Assembly: GCF_963576615.1 (NCBI RefSeq)
Contig: NC_088708.1
Coordinates: 2,604,001-2,668,000, forward strand
Reading direction: 5' to 3'
Source of the DNA: Watersipora subatra
Taxonomy: Eukaryota; Bryozoa; Gymnolaemata; Cheilostomatida; Watersiporidae
DNA: 64,000 nucleotides
The position numbers and the translations under genes were made by a program. Shown here piece after piece: positions 50,303-61,294 of the stretch (its first letter is position 1; each line of letters begins with the position of its first letter). The notes under the pieces were generated by a model. It ran no database searches. It was not told where the DNA came from and saw only the letters and a list, made by a program, of their open reading frames with translations.

Positions 50303-50359
50303 GTATAAAAAAATTGTTTCCTCACTCCAGTTAACCCAGATAGGTAGTAATTTCTGTTC

Positions 50360-50765
50360 TCCTCCCAGAGACATGGGAGTTGAGCACTCGCCTCAAGATC
50401 TTAGCTGTTCCCAAGAGCGCACTTTTTTGCAACTCACTTGAGTTGATTGCTGCCGGTATCTGGGCAAGCCACATTTTATGCGCAGATGTTATTGCACCCA
50501 GTGCCCCTATGACTAATGGAATTACAGTTGTTCTTACATCTTAGCATTTTTTCAATTTCTTCTCCAAAAGGGGGATATTGCTCCACTTGTTCTTTTTCTT
50601 TGCTGGCTATATTGCAGTCATTGGGTACTGTTATATCTATTATAAAAGCCCTCTTGTCTTTTGTATACTACCACTATTTTTGGTTGGTTTGCTAGGTTAT
50701 CCTTGTCAGTCCGGATGTAGATGTCCCAAAGAATCTTGGCGTGGTCTCATTGACCTTACCAGGAG
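50360..50765 (-). pseudogene. LINE C-terminal fragment with restriction-like endonuclease-type block
   Basis: On the minus strand a frame reads IYIRTDKDNLANQPKIVVVY, then GFIIDITVPNDCNIASKEKE, then VRTTVIPLVIGALGAITSAH and SALLGTAKILRRVL. This resembles the conserved C-terminal block common in animal LINE-type ORFs (NRPDIVV...IIDVA.P.D...VIP.VIGALG...LLGTARILRKVL). At least one internal stop is present, and no upstream reverse transcriptase was seen, so it is a 3' fragment. Confidence 0.7.
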
Positions 50766-51124
50766 CTTCCCACCAGTCTTGTGGTTTATCAAGGCATATA
50801 CCTAATTATCTAGAATATTATGCCTACCTTAATGCTGTGATGTACAAAATAAGAAATGACATGATGAATTCATGTTGTGCATGTGTGTGTGGATGTATTG
50901 TATATGTAAATAAAGTATCTTTAGATCAGATCCTATTATCCATTCTACAGAAAATACATCGATAAGTAAACAACAGTACAGCTAAAAGTATATATACACT
51001 GTACATGTATGGTATGTATAAGTATGCGTACAGTGGCTATATACATATATAGTATACAGCGTAAATAGTATATATATGCTATAGGTATATTTATATGTAT
51101 ACGTAAGCGAGCGCACTCGCACAT

Positions 51125-51710
51125 CTTTAATCTATATCTATATTTCTCAAAGTATGTCCGTATGTGGATTTGTATTTTGTATGCATTCCGGCTATAGATA
51201 TAGCTATAGCGCAGGTTGATTATTTTGTCGATGCAACCACGTGTTTTGATGGATAGCTTCTGGTGGCGCAGTAACCTTTGTTACACACACGCACTTCTAT
51301 GCAAGAATTGTTACTATTAATTCTACATTATCAAGATTTTTATTTTGTTTCTCAGTTCGTATTGATTGTATCATTACTGTAGCAAAACCAACTCAGTTTA
51401 ATTATTACTTGATAATAATTTCACATTTACATCTTAAACTTTTTATAGTCATTTATTTTTTTAATTTATTTGACATGCACGAAACATTTTCTTCATGATA
51501 TGAGGAAATATGAGTTTAAAAGTTGTTTGACAAAGTTTCAAAACTTTTACAGTTGTTTTTATATTCTATTAAATTATTTCATTTAACACTTTTTTCATGA
51601 TATGTAGTTTGAAAGCTAGAATGGCAAATGTTGTTATATATTAAATACAGATCAATTTTCTGACTAAATAATTTCTCATTATCTGGGCAACGCCGGGTAG
51701 CACAGCTAGT
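51125..51710 (-). repeat. CCGGCG repeat family, copy 7 (long form)
   Basis: Minus orientation: tail at TATATTTCTCAAAGTATGTC, head at GGGCAACGCCGGGTAGCACA/GCTAGT. Shares TTTTGATGGATAGCTTCTGG and GTAACCTTTGTTACACACA with the inverse of copies 1 and 3. Confidence 0.75.
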
Positions 51711-53389
51711 TAAGAAATAAAACACACAGATGAATACTGCCAAAAATTATTACATTGCATGACATGCACATGCAATGACGAAAATGCAAAGCAATGTTCT
51801 CATTTTTTGGTCATCAAACAAAATAACATACTTTGTGTAGATTATTGGAATCATAGTAATTTTAACAGCTGTTCATTCGCACCAAAGCAAAAACTGAGTT
51901 TTGAAGTTGAAACCAAGTGTTCACCGAGTCAGAAAGCAAAAAAAGCGCATGTTTGAAGTTGTTATAGTCTTATGCATACAGGCACATGTTGATAGCTGAG
52001 TATTTCTGTATACTATGAGCAGACTATCGTAAAAAGTGATACTCAATTGTCAGTTAATATATCATTCATATATATCAAATAAAACTATGGAGTGAGTATG
52101 ACCAAGGTGATACAACAGCTTCCAGCCTAATGAATGCATGTAGTCATCTTGTTTGTTATAATTATTTTGATTCATTTATGTGACGAACTCTGAAAGTCAC
52201 TACCTAGGGCTTGCAATTTAGATATTACATTACATACATAAAAAATTGTTGTGTACAGTCAGTCTGCTACATGGTGTTGGCTTTTTATATTTTACAGTTT
52301 TAAACTAGTTTTCTGCTCAATGGATGAATTTTTTATTGTGGTGTTACCAACTTTTATCACTATTAGCAATCCCAGCAAAACACAGTTTTAACTCATAACT
52401 CCATCTTTTGATCAATCAACCTTGCTTGCAACACAAAATAATAAGAACCACTATATAATATATCTTACATAGGAGCTGAGTTCTGCTACCAAACCTAAAT
52501 CCAGTGACACATCATATGCCGATTTCCTTTGATTCTGAGTCAAATTATATGCCATTTCAACATGTTAAAAACCATCTAGACCTATTTTATTTATACTTAG
52601 TTTATAACCTCACCTTTCTCAATCTAACTCGATCAACAAGAGAAGTACGCAAAGAGCTTCCATGATTGCCTTTACTACAAATTTTACATATTTTTGCCAT
52701 ATATGATCAAATATTCTGTTGATAAGAGTGGGAATGTGCAGTTCCCAGTATTAAGCCCCAACATTGTATAATAGACGGATCAAATCGGACAAATCTAAAC
52801 TTGCTATTGTCATAAGTAAGATCAAGCAAGTTGTTATTGCACAAGCTTTGAAAATTTTTGTTTAGTACATTTCTTAAAGAGCTAATGGTGATCTGCTATG
52901 AATAGGAAACCAGCTTCTACAAGGATTAACATGGTAACTGTATGGGATTTTTATAAAAACCATATCATGATCATGTAGATCAATAAATCAGTTTTTTGTA
53001 GTTTAACTATATTATGTCATCATTATATTATTATACTGCTTATGCCTTTTTATCTTGGAACAGCCTTTGTTAATAAAATAGTTGAAAGCAAGCCCGCTTC
53101 AATATGGCTTCTCTTTTTATGTTTAAAAGATGAAGAAGTCCTACATAAACACTGAACCACTGCTGCTGAAAGAGGTTTGTTATTTTAATGAAAAAGGGGA
53201 AAGCCCATTGAAGTCTGCTTTTTCTGACAGGCCATTCTTGACATACAGTATTGGTGTTAAATTTGTGTATTTGGATTATTGGGTAAATTTAAGAATATTC
53301 TCTGAAGTGGTAGTAAAACCTTGGTGTTTCATTTTCATTGATGTAATTTGTTTAATGCTCTACCGTCTACAAACAATTTTATTCAACAA
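51711..53389. other. Intergenic DNA
   Basis: AT-rich noncoding DNA. Short frames such as 51759-51956 and 53130-53420 show no family resemblance. Nothing else seen. Confidence 0.4.
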
Positions 53390-53835
53390 ACTAGGTGAAT
53401 GCCTGGCGTTGCATGGGTAATTAAAAAACAGCTTTTAAAAAATAGCAGGTAATGTAATTGCCTTAAGTTATGGTGACTAATTAACCAATGGTAAAATTAG
53501 CAAATTGGCTAATTTGAGTAACTCAACTAGTAACCTAAGCTTGTCTAAACCTTTACTATAGTAAGAGCCGTGAAGCCAGCTTGTAATCATTACAGTGCGT
53601 GTGGTGTTACATGTCTCCATGCGTGCGTATTCTGACCGATGTAATGAATATGAACCCAATTATTCCATCGTATAGCAATGTAGCTGCTTGGCTTAGTGGA
53701 TAGAACATCTTCCTACAGACCTGGAGCATCTGAGTTCAATTCCAGTATGAAGTGGGTTGTTTGTTCCTAAAACTTTATTGCTATCACAGGCCACATGAAT
53801 TACAGACCAGCAAACAGACAAATGACAGACACCAA
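53390..53835 (+). repeat. CCGGCG repeat family, copy 8, with tRNA-like segment
   Basis: Starts ACTAGGTGAATGCCTGGCGT. The tRNA-like stretch at about 53686-53758 has TGGCTTAGTGGATAGAAC and GAGTTCAATTCCAG, the best B-box match in the family here. Ends GACCAGCAAACAGACAAATG. Confidence 0.7.
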
Positions 53836-55071
53836 GATTCACAAATATACATGTACATATACACTGAAGTGAAGCTGTGAACGTACTTTAGACTTTTTGA
53901 ATGTATTTTCATTTATTTGCAATACTTTCCAATTCAGGAAAATGAAGACAGTAGGAACAAATAAAAGCAAAAGCTCGCAGACCAAGGAAAATAAAATTAA
54001 TAGCTGCTGATGGGCAATAAAATATGCAGTCGATGACATATTATAAAATTACCCATTTTCATGCTATAATATATAAGGTGTTGCTGAATAAAACATTGTC
54101 TATAAGCAAATTCAATTCGGTTAAACCTTTAAAACACTGCAAACAAATTAATGTGTACCATAGAGTGAGCAACAGGCTTATATTTATTAATATTTATAAT
54201 CATGATCCCACGGCCAAACACGAGCGAAGCGATTGGTTGGTAGATTTATGATAAATGCACATGTGCACACAACTCCCAAAAATTATTCATCAACATTGAG
54301 ACGAACCAGTCTCAAAATTTCATCAACAAATTTAACCATCGTTTTGTAGAGTCGTTAAAGTATAATAACGATACAAAACCCATACAAACCTATTTAAATG
54401 TTACCAAGTTTTTGTAAACTGTTGGCATTATCTTAAAACTTACCTATCTGATCGGAATATACATGAATAGACTAATTTATTTGGATGAAAATCGTTATTA
54501 AAACTTGCTAAGCCTCACTTTTATCAAAGTTAAGACCCGAAATTGAAACGCCGAGCGACAGAGAATAGAACGATTAAGTCGTGGGCATTTCGCGAAAAAA
54601 TTACGTGCACATTTCACCAGTCTATAGCATTGTCGAATTGCCGAAGGTTTCTGTAATTAACATAGGAGTATAGAAATCGTTTCATTTTTGCCGATTTCAA
54701 AGTAATTGACATTTTAGACACATTTGAGTACTTTGGTATTCTAACTGATGTCCAATGCAGTGTAAGTAAAAGAAATGACGATATTTTTTTCTAACGATTC
54801 TTGTGAGATTATTACGATATTTAATTATAAGTTTGGATATTCTTCTTGATATTGTTAGCTATGACGTTTTGAAATGTAAACAAAATTGTGCATTGGTTTT
54901 ATATTATTACTATATTAATAATATTGGTTATTCTAATAATATCAGTGCATTTTACTTCTAATATTGGCCAATATTGCATTTCTCCTATTGCAGGAGGAGA
55001 GATATAAACATATAATCTTTTCCTTTCATTATTGCTGTTTGTTGTATATAATAACACTCACACCCAGTACA

Positions 55072-55270
55072 TGTTATATAAACGGGTGTACTCACATGCG
55101 GTTGATGTAAAGAAGAACTCTCTCCCAATCTCCCCACGCCTTTATACTCCTGTAACCTCTCGTACTTCCTGTAACCTCTCGTACTTCCCGTAACCTCTCG
55201 TAACTACCTGTAACTACCATGACCTCGGGCATTAGCGTAGCCCGCGGCCCACCAGCTCGATTATACAACA
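55072..55270 (-). repeat. 3' LTR
   Basis: 199 bp, TG...CA ends, one base different from its partner. Contains three GTAACCTCTCGTAC-like short repeats. Confidence 0.92.
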
Positions 55271-55515
55271 TGCCCTTTTTCTTTTCTTTTTTGTATGGGC
55301 CACTAACCTTCCAGAAATACATTGGGACTCATTCATCAACTCACCTTGCTGGTGAAGTTTACCTTACGCTTTAACCCAGGTCTTCCTCCATCGACTCCTC
55401 CTGCGTACCATCACTCCCCAGCAACCCGGGGCTGCTGTCGTACCCGGCCGCACTACTCTCCTCACTCTCCTGATCCTCCACTCTCACTGTTGTATAAATC
55501 AGTGTACTCTTCTCG

Positions 55516-56766
55516 CTACTGCCAGCTCCATTGCCAGTCTGCACTGGCTTTTCCATCACTCTGACCTCCGCCGCTACCAATACTTTTACCGTGACCACTG
55601 TCACTACCAACACTCCTTCCACCAACATCTCCAACACTACTTCCACCAACCCTGCCAAGCCCGGAGTCTTTTGGTTGGGTCAGTAATGACTCCTCAACCT
55701 CATCTCCGTCTCTTCCGTCTTTACCTCGCTCTCCCCAGTAAGAGGCAGGCTCAACAGGCTTCCTGTGGGAGGTCTCCACCTGGGCCGTAACCGGCTGCAC
55801 AGGGGATGGCACCACAGAGCTGGGAGTTGGCATAGGCCCAGACCTATCTAGCTCGACCTCACCTGCAACCAGTACAGGTCTGCTACCAGCAATTCTCCTC
55901 TGAACCTCGGCTAACTCCTGCACCACTACCCTGAAAGCCTTGACATTTTCCAACTCCATGACTGCTGCCTCCCGTTTGGCTTTCAGTTTAGCCAATTTCT
56001 CCTTCGACTTCCTCCGCACCTCCCTTTCCTCTCTTTCAATCTCTGCTACCTTTTTCTCATGACCTTCTCTGTCTAACATTCCATTGCTGGATACCTCGGC
56101 TAAAAAAGAGCAAACCTTTTCCATTACAGACACTGGTTCAGCTACTTTCTCAGCACCTTCCCTTACCTCATCGTGACTCTGTTCTCCATCACACCCCATA
56201 GACCCTTGCACATCTCTGGTGCCTTGGGCTGTCCCCTGTTGGCTACCAATTTCCACGTATTCGCTACTCTTCACTCCCTTGGTTTTACAAGTCCACCAAT
56301 CTTGACCTGTGTGACCTCTCTTAACTTCGCTCTCTCTGTCAGACTTCTTTGTCAGGTTTTGCAACTCGACATCATCTGAAACATAACTTGACCCAGCAAT
56401 AATGGTTCTTGACGAAAACGGCTTAACTGGCTTAATACTTCTACACTCCTTAACAGTCTCAAACTTACTTTCGCAAACCGCGTTTACAACAGCAAATAAT
56501 TTAAGCTGCCTTAACTCAGTTATGCCCAAGAAGTTTGTTCTCAACCCTTTCACCACGTATACCTCTGTCTCCATAAATCTATATTTACTTTCCAACCGAA
56601 CACCTGCTTTACCGACTACTCTTAGCTTACGACCATCTATTCCCGCCAAAACAGTAGATGGCTCCTCTAGCCGTAGGTTCAGCCTTTCGGCCGTCCCCTC
56701 GGTTACAGTCGACACCTCTGCCCCAGTATCAAACGTAAATTCAACGTTCTTCCCATTGACCTTCAA
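55516..56766 (-). CDS. Retropepsin-type protease ORF of the LTR element
   Basis: A 416-codon frame following gag closely and in the same frame; read-through of this kind is known at gag-pro junctions of some retroelements. It opens with an aspartic protease (KVNGKNVEFTFDTGAEVS, then GVRLESKYRFMETEVYVV and FLGITELRQL). After the protease come a long charged region likely to form a coiled coil (about residues 232-285) and a Gly/Ser-rich tail. No reverse transcriptase motif is present. Confidence 0.8.
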   Translation of the reverse strand: MKVNGKNVEFTFDTGAEVSTVTEGTAERLNLRLEEPSTVLAGIDGRKLRVVGKAGVRLESKYRFMETEVYVVKGLRTNFLGITELRQLKLFAVVNAVCESKFETVKECRSIKPVKPFSSRTIIAGSSYVSDDVELQNLTKKSDRESEVKRGHTGQDWWTCKTKGVKSSEYVEIGSQQGTAQGTRDVQGSMGCDGEQSHDEVREGAEKVAEPVSVMEKVCSFLAEVSSNGMLDREGHEKKVAEIEREEREVRRKSKEKLAKLKAKREAAVMELENVKAFRVVVQELAEVQRRIAGSRPVLVAGEVELDRSGPMPTPSSVVPSPVQPVTAQVETSHRKPVEPASYWGERGKDGRDGDEVEESLLTQPKDSGLGRVGGSSVGDVGGRSVGSDSGHGKSIGSGGGQSDGKASADWQWSWQ

Positions 56767-56790
56767 AACCTGTACAATTCTCCTTTCTAG

Positions 56791-58095
56791 TCAACTGTCA
56801 TCCTCATACTTATCCCTAGAACCAGAGAACCTAACACTTCTGCCCTTACCACTATCTTGGTACCTCTCCTTATACTTCTCCCCCTCAAACCTATCCATAC
56901 TGCAGTCTCTGTACCTGCCAAATTGGCCTCTAATTTCGCGGGGGCTTTCTCGGCCCCTGTACCTCTCCCCACTACAACTGTCCCTGCTACCATACCGCTC
57001 GTAGCTATTATCTCGACTACCTCCTGACCTCCTACTACTACCTCGCCCGTCATAACCTACTTCTCTCCTATCCCTACAATAACGGGATACATGTCCTCGC
57101 TGTCCACAACAAAAACATTTAATGGAGGGACAACTCCTCATCTCATGCCCACTACGTTTGCAATTGTAGCATACTCTACCTCCACTGCCTTCTCTACTGC
57201 CTGCTCCATATCTAGAGACATGCCTCTCCCTGCTATTATCTCTATACTTTCTACTGTCACTGTCCTTGTGATACTCCCTGCCTCTTGTCCCATATCTACT
57301 AGTACCTTGCTCTTCACTACCATAATACTCTCTACTACTCCTAGGGCTACCCCTAGGGGAAGATCTACCTGCTGAATCATAACTTCTATCTCTATCATTA
57401 CTCCTGTACTGCACTCGGCTATCAAACTCTGATACCTTTGCTACTTCTCTCTTAACCTCACTCTTTAAATCGGTACTTCTACCCTCACCTCTCAAAAATC
57501 TATCAGAGCTGTTGGCCATTTCACGAGCCCTCAATGCCTCCTGCAATAATGCCCAAGTAAGATTGGCATTCTTCATTAACTCTCTGCTTACTTCTCTATC
57601 TCTCAACCCGTTAACCGCCACAATAAGGGCAAACCTTACCCTATCATTATTGTTAGTCACCTCTGCATATCTGCTCAAACTCTCTACCCGCTGTAAAAAC
57701 TCTCTATCACTTTCCCCAAGTGTCTGCCTAGCCGTAAGGAACTTATGCCCCTTTACGAACATACTCTCCTGTCTACCATAATAACCCTGTAAAACCTCCA
57801 CTGCCCCTTCATAAGTAGAATTTACGCCATCTACGTTAAACCCTGCACCTCTCAATACATCTCTACCACTGTGCCCAATAGCTCTCAATAGTGGCACTAA
57901 CCTAGCTCTACCTCTCATAATAGGCACTCTGTTGCCATCTTCATCATTTACATAACCTCTCCTCTCGACAGCACTCTCTATACATAAATTCATCTCCTCT
58001 ATAAATCTCTCCCACGACCCATCGCCGTGCTCACCGAACACCAGCTTCGGAAGACCACTCTCCATCTCTACCCGATACAATATCTCCCTCTCCAC
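56791..58095 (-). CDS. Gag-type protein of the LTR element
   Basis: A 434-codon frame. The N-terminal half is a Ty3-like capsid/gag region (FIEEMNLCIESAVERRG, LVPLLRAIGHSGRDVLRG, GYYGRQESMFVKGHKFL, ESDREFLQRVESLSRYAE). It is followed by an Arg/Ser/Tyr-rich stretch and two CCHC zinc knuckles (CYNCKRSGHEMRSC and CFCCGQRGHVSRYC) at about residues 306-335, then a basic Arg/Gly-rich tail. Zinc knuckles bind element RNA in this family. The frame is open throughout. Confidence 0.85.
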   Translation of the reverse strand: MEREILYRVEMESGLPKLVFGEHGDGSWERFIEEMNLCIESAVERRGYVNDEDGNRVPIMRGRARLVPLLRAIGHSGRDVLRGAGFNVDGVNSTYEGAVEVLQGYYGRQESMFVKGHKFLTARQTLGESDREFLQRVESLSRYAEVTNNNDRVRFALIVAVNGLRDREVSRELMKNANLTWALLQEALRAREMANSSDRFLRGEGRSTDLKSEVKREVAKVSEFDSRVQYRSNDRDRSYDSAGRSSPRGSPRSSREYYGSEEQGTSRYGTRGREYHKDSDSRKYRDNSRERHVSRYGAGSREGSGGRVCYNCKRSGHEMRSCPSIKCFCCGQRGHVSRYCRDRREVGYDGRGSSRRSGGSRDNSYERYGSRDSCSGERYRGRESPREIRGQFGRYRDCSMDRFEGEKYKERYQDSGKGRSVRFSGSRDKYEDDS

Positions 58096-58423
58096 AAATT
58101 CACTCTACCCCTCTCGTATAAAATTAGTGTAACTCCCACCTCCGAATATGTAATAAATAATTGCGCCTCAACAACACCTCACAACACTACCCTAATAAAT
58201 AATTGCACCTCAACAACACTGCTACTACACCTCACAACACTACCCTAATAAATAATTGCACCTCAAAAACACCGCTACTACACCTCACAACACTACCCTA
58301 CCTCACGTTACCTCACCTACACGCCCGTGAAAGGGTCTATACAACCGTTTAACTTACCCGCAACCAGAAAAATTATCGCTAATGACAAGAACAAAAAAAA
58401 TCAGAGCTTCGTCAACTGCGCCA

Positions 58424-58622
58424 TGTTATATAAACGGGTGTACTCACATGCGGTTGATGTAAAGAAGAACTCTCTCCCAATCTCCCCACGCCTTTATACT
58501 CCTGTAACCTCTCGCACTTCCTGTAACCTCTCGTACTTCCCGTAACCTCTCGTAACTACCTGTAACTACCATGACCTCGGGCATTAGCGTAGCCCGCGGC
58601 CCACCAGCTCGATTATACAACA
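58424..58622 (-). repeat. 5' LTR
   Basis: 199 bp, partner of 55072-55270. Sits upstream of the gag-type ORF in element sense. Confidence 0.92.
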
Positions 58623-58944
58623 GTACATTACATCTACCATTGCAGTTATCCTATTGCACTGCAGTGCCATTTGACTGCTAATACTGCATTTCTCAACCAT
58701 CAGTACCCTTTCTTTTTTCCAATATCACTTCGGTTGTGGGCTGTATGACAGTGGAATTTCTAGTTATATTTATTCTATGATTGTGTGAAGAACATCAACC
58801 TTCATGCCTATCTTAATGCCTATCTTAATACAAACAAGCCTTTGCGAGTATGTTGTACAATAGTGTGACACGCAAGCCCTTATGATTATGTAGTTGTGCA
58901 AGGAATACTGTATAGGCCCTCGTGATGATATCTTCATATACATG

Positions 58945-59455
58945 TACATATATAAAGCTCCCAATTTGTTTTTGCTGCTCCGTCTGTGTGTTCAGTTACA
59001 GCAACCAAGTTTTAAAAATGACAGATTTGTTGGGTACTGGATTTGAACTTGGAACCTCTAGTTGCGCAGACAGGCATTTGTCCAATACACTACACCATCC
59101 AACTGGCTATACTATAATATAAATTGTGCACATACTCATTATACATGCCAATCTTTCATGGCCCCACACTATACATTCCAGCTAGCATTGTTGGCCAACA
59201 ACTGCTTAAACTCACATGAACATCAAAACCATTGCAATCAGAGCTGTAGTAAGCACTGCAGCAGGTCATGTATGAATACACAAAAATAAACACAGCCCAC
59301 AGACAAGTTCTGTGTGATGTCTAAGAAGCACACAGAAACAAACGCCTTCATATAAAAGTTAAAATGGTAGATGATGTATATATATGTTGAATAAAAGTAC
59401 ATTTCCTGTGCATCTTTTTTATTAACAATGCAACACAGGGCATTCAGCAGTTCAT
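58945..59455 (-). repeat. CCGGCG repeat family, copy 9 (degenerate), with tRNA-like segment
   Basis: On minus, a tRNA-like stretch at about 59110-59032 has an A-box-like GGATGGTGTAGTGTATTGG and the B-box-like AAGTTCAAATCCAG. The head at about 59455 (GCTGAATGCCCTGTGTTGC on minus) is a diverged CCGGCG end. Confidence 0.6.
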
Positions 59456-59477
59456 CTACATACAAGTATATATAAAT

Positions 59478-59815
59478 CTCAACGTTGGTCTGTGATCCAA
59501 GCATCCACTTATAGCGATAAAGATTTAGGAACAAAAAATCTGCTTCGCACCATGATTGGACCCTCCACCTCTGCAGATTATTCCACGACTATGTCTAATT
59601 GTCCCTAGCAATAAGTGATGGGGATGACATCAATTACATTGGCTAAACACTCACGCTTGAGGTTTCTAACTAGCACACCGATTGTTACCTGAAACACGGC
59701 TATTGTTAACGTAAAGATTTAGACTACGTACTAGCTTACCAAGTTACTCAAATTCCCGAAGTAACTAAAAAGTAATCCTTTAATCATCTGTGCAACGCCT
59801 GGCATTCGGCTAGTG
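59478..59815 (-). repeat. CCGGCG repeat family, copy 10 (degenerate)
   Basis: On minus, the head is CTAGCCGAATGCCAGGCGTT; the left end near 59478 has a tail-like TGGTCTGTGATCC. Diverged and short. Confidence 0.55.
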
Positions 59816-60927
59816 ATATTATGCATCAAGAAACTTATTTTTATGTTATTGATTAAATACCCGACTATATAAACGTATTTATCTTTGAGCAACATCAGCA
59901 GATTCACTGTGCAGTGGAGAATTGTCAGTTTTACATCCACAATGCCTAAGCAGCAATAGATTTGTTTGAGCCATTATGATTTGCGGATAAGGCTATCCCC
60001 AAATGTTTGATATGGGCTGCAATTAAAGCTTTAAGCATTAGAGCATTACCATGCTTAAACACTTGCTTAGGTGCAATAAATTTATGTGAACAATGCCAGT
60101 GAATGCAAGAACCACACAACTGATGCAATTCACAAGATTGCTATAACAATGCTCAACACTAGATAACAGAAAAAAACAGATGAAGATGTTATATTTGAGA
60201 ACAGAGATAACTAGGATAGCTGCGAAATAAAGGAATGCATAATGCTATATTTTTGGCCTGCTTGCCCCAAGTACGGATTATAAAAATACATTGTTATTGA
60301 GCCTTGAGATCAACTCAATACAACAATGCACACAATTGAGCAAATGTTTTTGGCAACACTGCTTGGTCCCTGGCGGTATCAGAAAAAGAACGCATGCGCA
60401 TCAATGCTGTGATATGGAAATGTTGCCATTATAGTATTTTTTTTATGGAAAGAATCGCAAGAACTTTCAGCGATACTAAACAGGGTACCAAAACAATAAT
60501 TGTGCGTTGTCCATGTGCATTCTAATAGAACACTTAACTGAAAGTAAAGAACTCGCAGGACGGACTAGAAAGATCCAATTATGAGTAACTATGGAAAAAT
60601 ACTAAGAGGTATCTGCACAAGTAAGCAAGTATCGAGATTCCACTTTTGATTAGTCTTGGAAGTATGAAAGTTTTAGCACCAATTCCATCACTAGACTAGA
60701 AATACTGACAACCAACTACGAACTTTAACCGACTCCAACTCGACCATCAGTTTCGCCAAGATTTCATTTGCACAAATTGATAGCAGGTTGCAAATCATAT
60801 GATCGTCAAATAGCATAGAGCTAATTATTTACAGGAATGGTCAAGCAATAAGTTTGCCTACTAAAACATAGTAAAACGGAAAGTGAAGCGCTAATTACGC
60901 AAAACGATGGCCAGTCGATTGGTTTTC
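59816..60927. other. 3' flank of the vasa-like gene
   Basis: Noncoding DNA downstream of the DDX4 stop on the minus strand. It likely includes the 3' UTR; no canonical AATAAA could be assigned with confidence. Confidence 0.4.
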
Positions 60928-61294
60928 TTAGTCCCAAGACTCATCATCATCAGCAGCAGCAGTTGAAATAGCTGCAGGAGCGACCATACCAGAACCTTGC
61001 TCATCCCAGCCCCCTCGATCACCACCCCCTCGATCACCGCCACCTCTCCTCTAAAAGATGATGAAAATAGATGGCTAGAATGCTATTAATAGGAAATAAG
61101 AAAAGTGACCTACTCATCTTTCATGTACAAAATATTGATTCAGAAAAGCCCGTATCAATAACTCAAAAAAGATATACTGAGAAAATGTTGCCACCAACCG
61201 CTCGATTGTCTCTACCACCAAAGTTGTCGCCACCACCTCCCGAATATCCTCTATCAGCAGCCTTATCCAAAAAGTCGGGTACCGTCTGGTGTGC
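60928..61294 (-). CDS. DDX4: Vasa/DDX4-like DEAD-box RNA helicase, C-terminal exons (partial)
   Basis: Vasa is the germline DEAD-box helicase of animal germ granules. Two exons are visible: 61294-61178 (39 codons) and 61050-60928 (stop TAA), with AG/GT borders and matching phase. Exon 1 starts AHQTVPDFLDKAADRGYSGG, matching the end of the helicase core where vasa reads DAQQDVPAWLEEIA; a Gly/Asn/Arg-rich tail follows. Exon 2 has RGGGDRGGGDRGGWDEQ and ends ADDDESWD, the acidic DDESWD end typical of vasa. DDX3/belle shares the VP-x-x-L block but has a different tail, so vasa is preferred. The catalytic domains lie past the right edge; no further exon was recognised up to 64000. Confidence 0.7.

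Larger units (their letters stand above)
55072..58622 (-). mobile_element. LTR retrotransposon with gag and protease only (Ty3-like, non-autonomous)
   Basis: A 3,551-bp element on the minus strand. Two 199-bp LTRs (55072-55270 and 58424-58622) begin TG and end CA and differ at one visible base, so insertion was recent. A 5-bp target duplication GTACA flanks it (55067-55071 and 58623-58627). Just inside the 5' LTR is a primer-binding-site-like TGGCGCAGTTGAC, and a purine-rich tract lies just before the 3' LTR. The interior holds a gag-type and a protease-type ORF, but no reverse transcriptase, RNase H, integrase or envelope. It therefore looks whole as a gag-protease element that would depend on enzymes from a relative. 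The Ty3 assignment is inferred from the twin zinc knuckles and 5-bp duplication. Confidence 0.9.
54204..58764 (+). repeat. Dispersed repeat B, interrupted by an LTR element
   Basis: Homologue of 15319-17702. It lacks copy A's Tigger-like insertion and is about 110 bp shorter near 54840. It carries the LTR element at 55072-58622. After the LTR element it continues with GCAGTTATCCTATTGCACTG and ends AATTTCTAG, as in copy A. Confidence 0.8.

Noticed and set aside
53686-53758. Possible tRNA gene (also near 24172, 49093, 21602 and 59032)
   Set aside because: A- and B-box-like motifs only, imperfect cloverleaf, and embedded in a dispersed repeat family; SINE modules.
56402-57004. 200-codon plus-strand frame
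   Set aside because: Antisense shadow of the LTR element's gag and protease ORFs.
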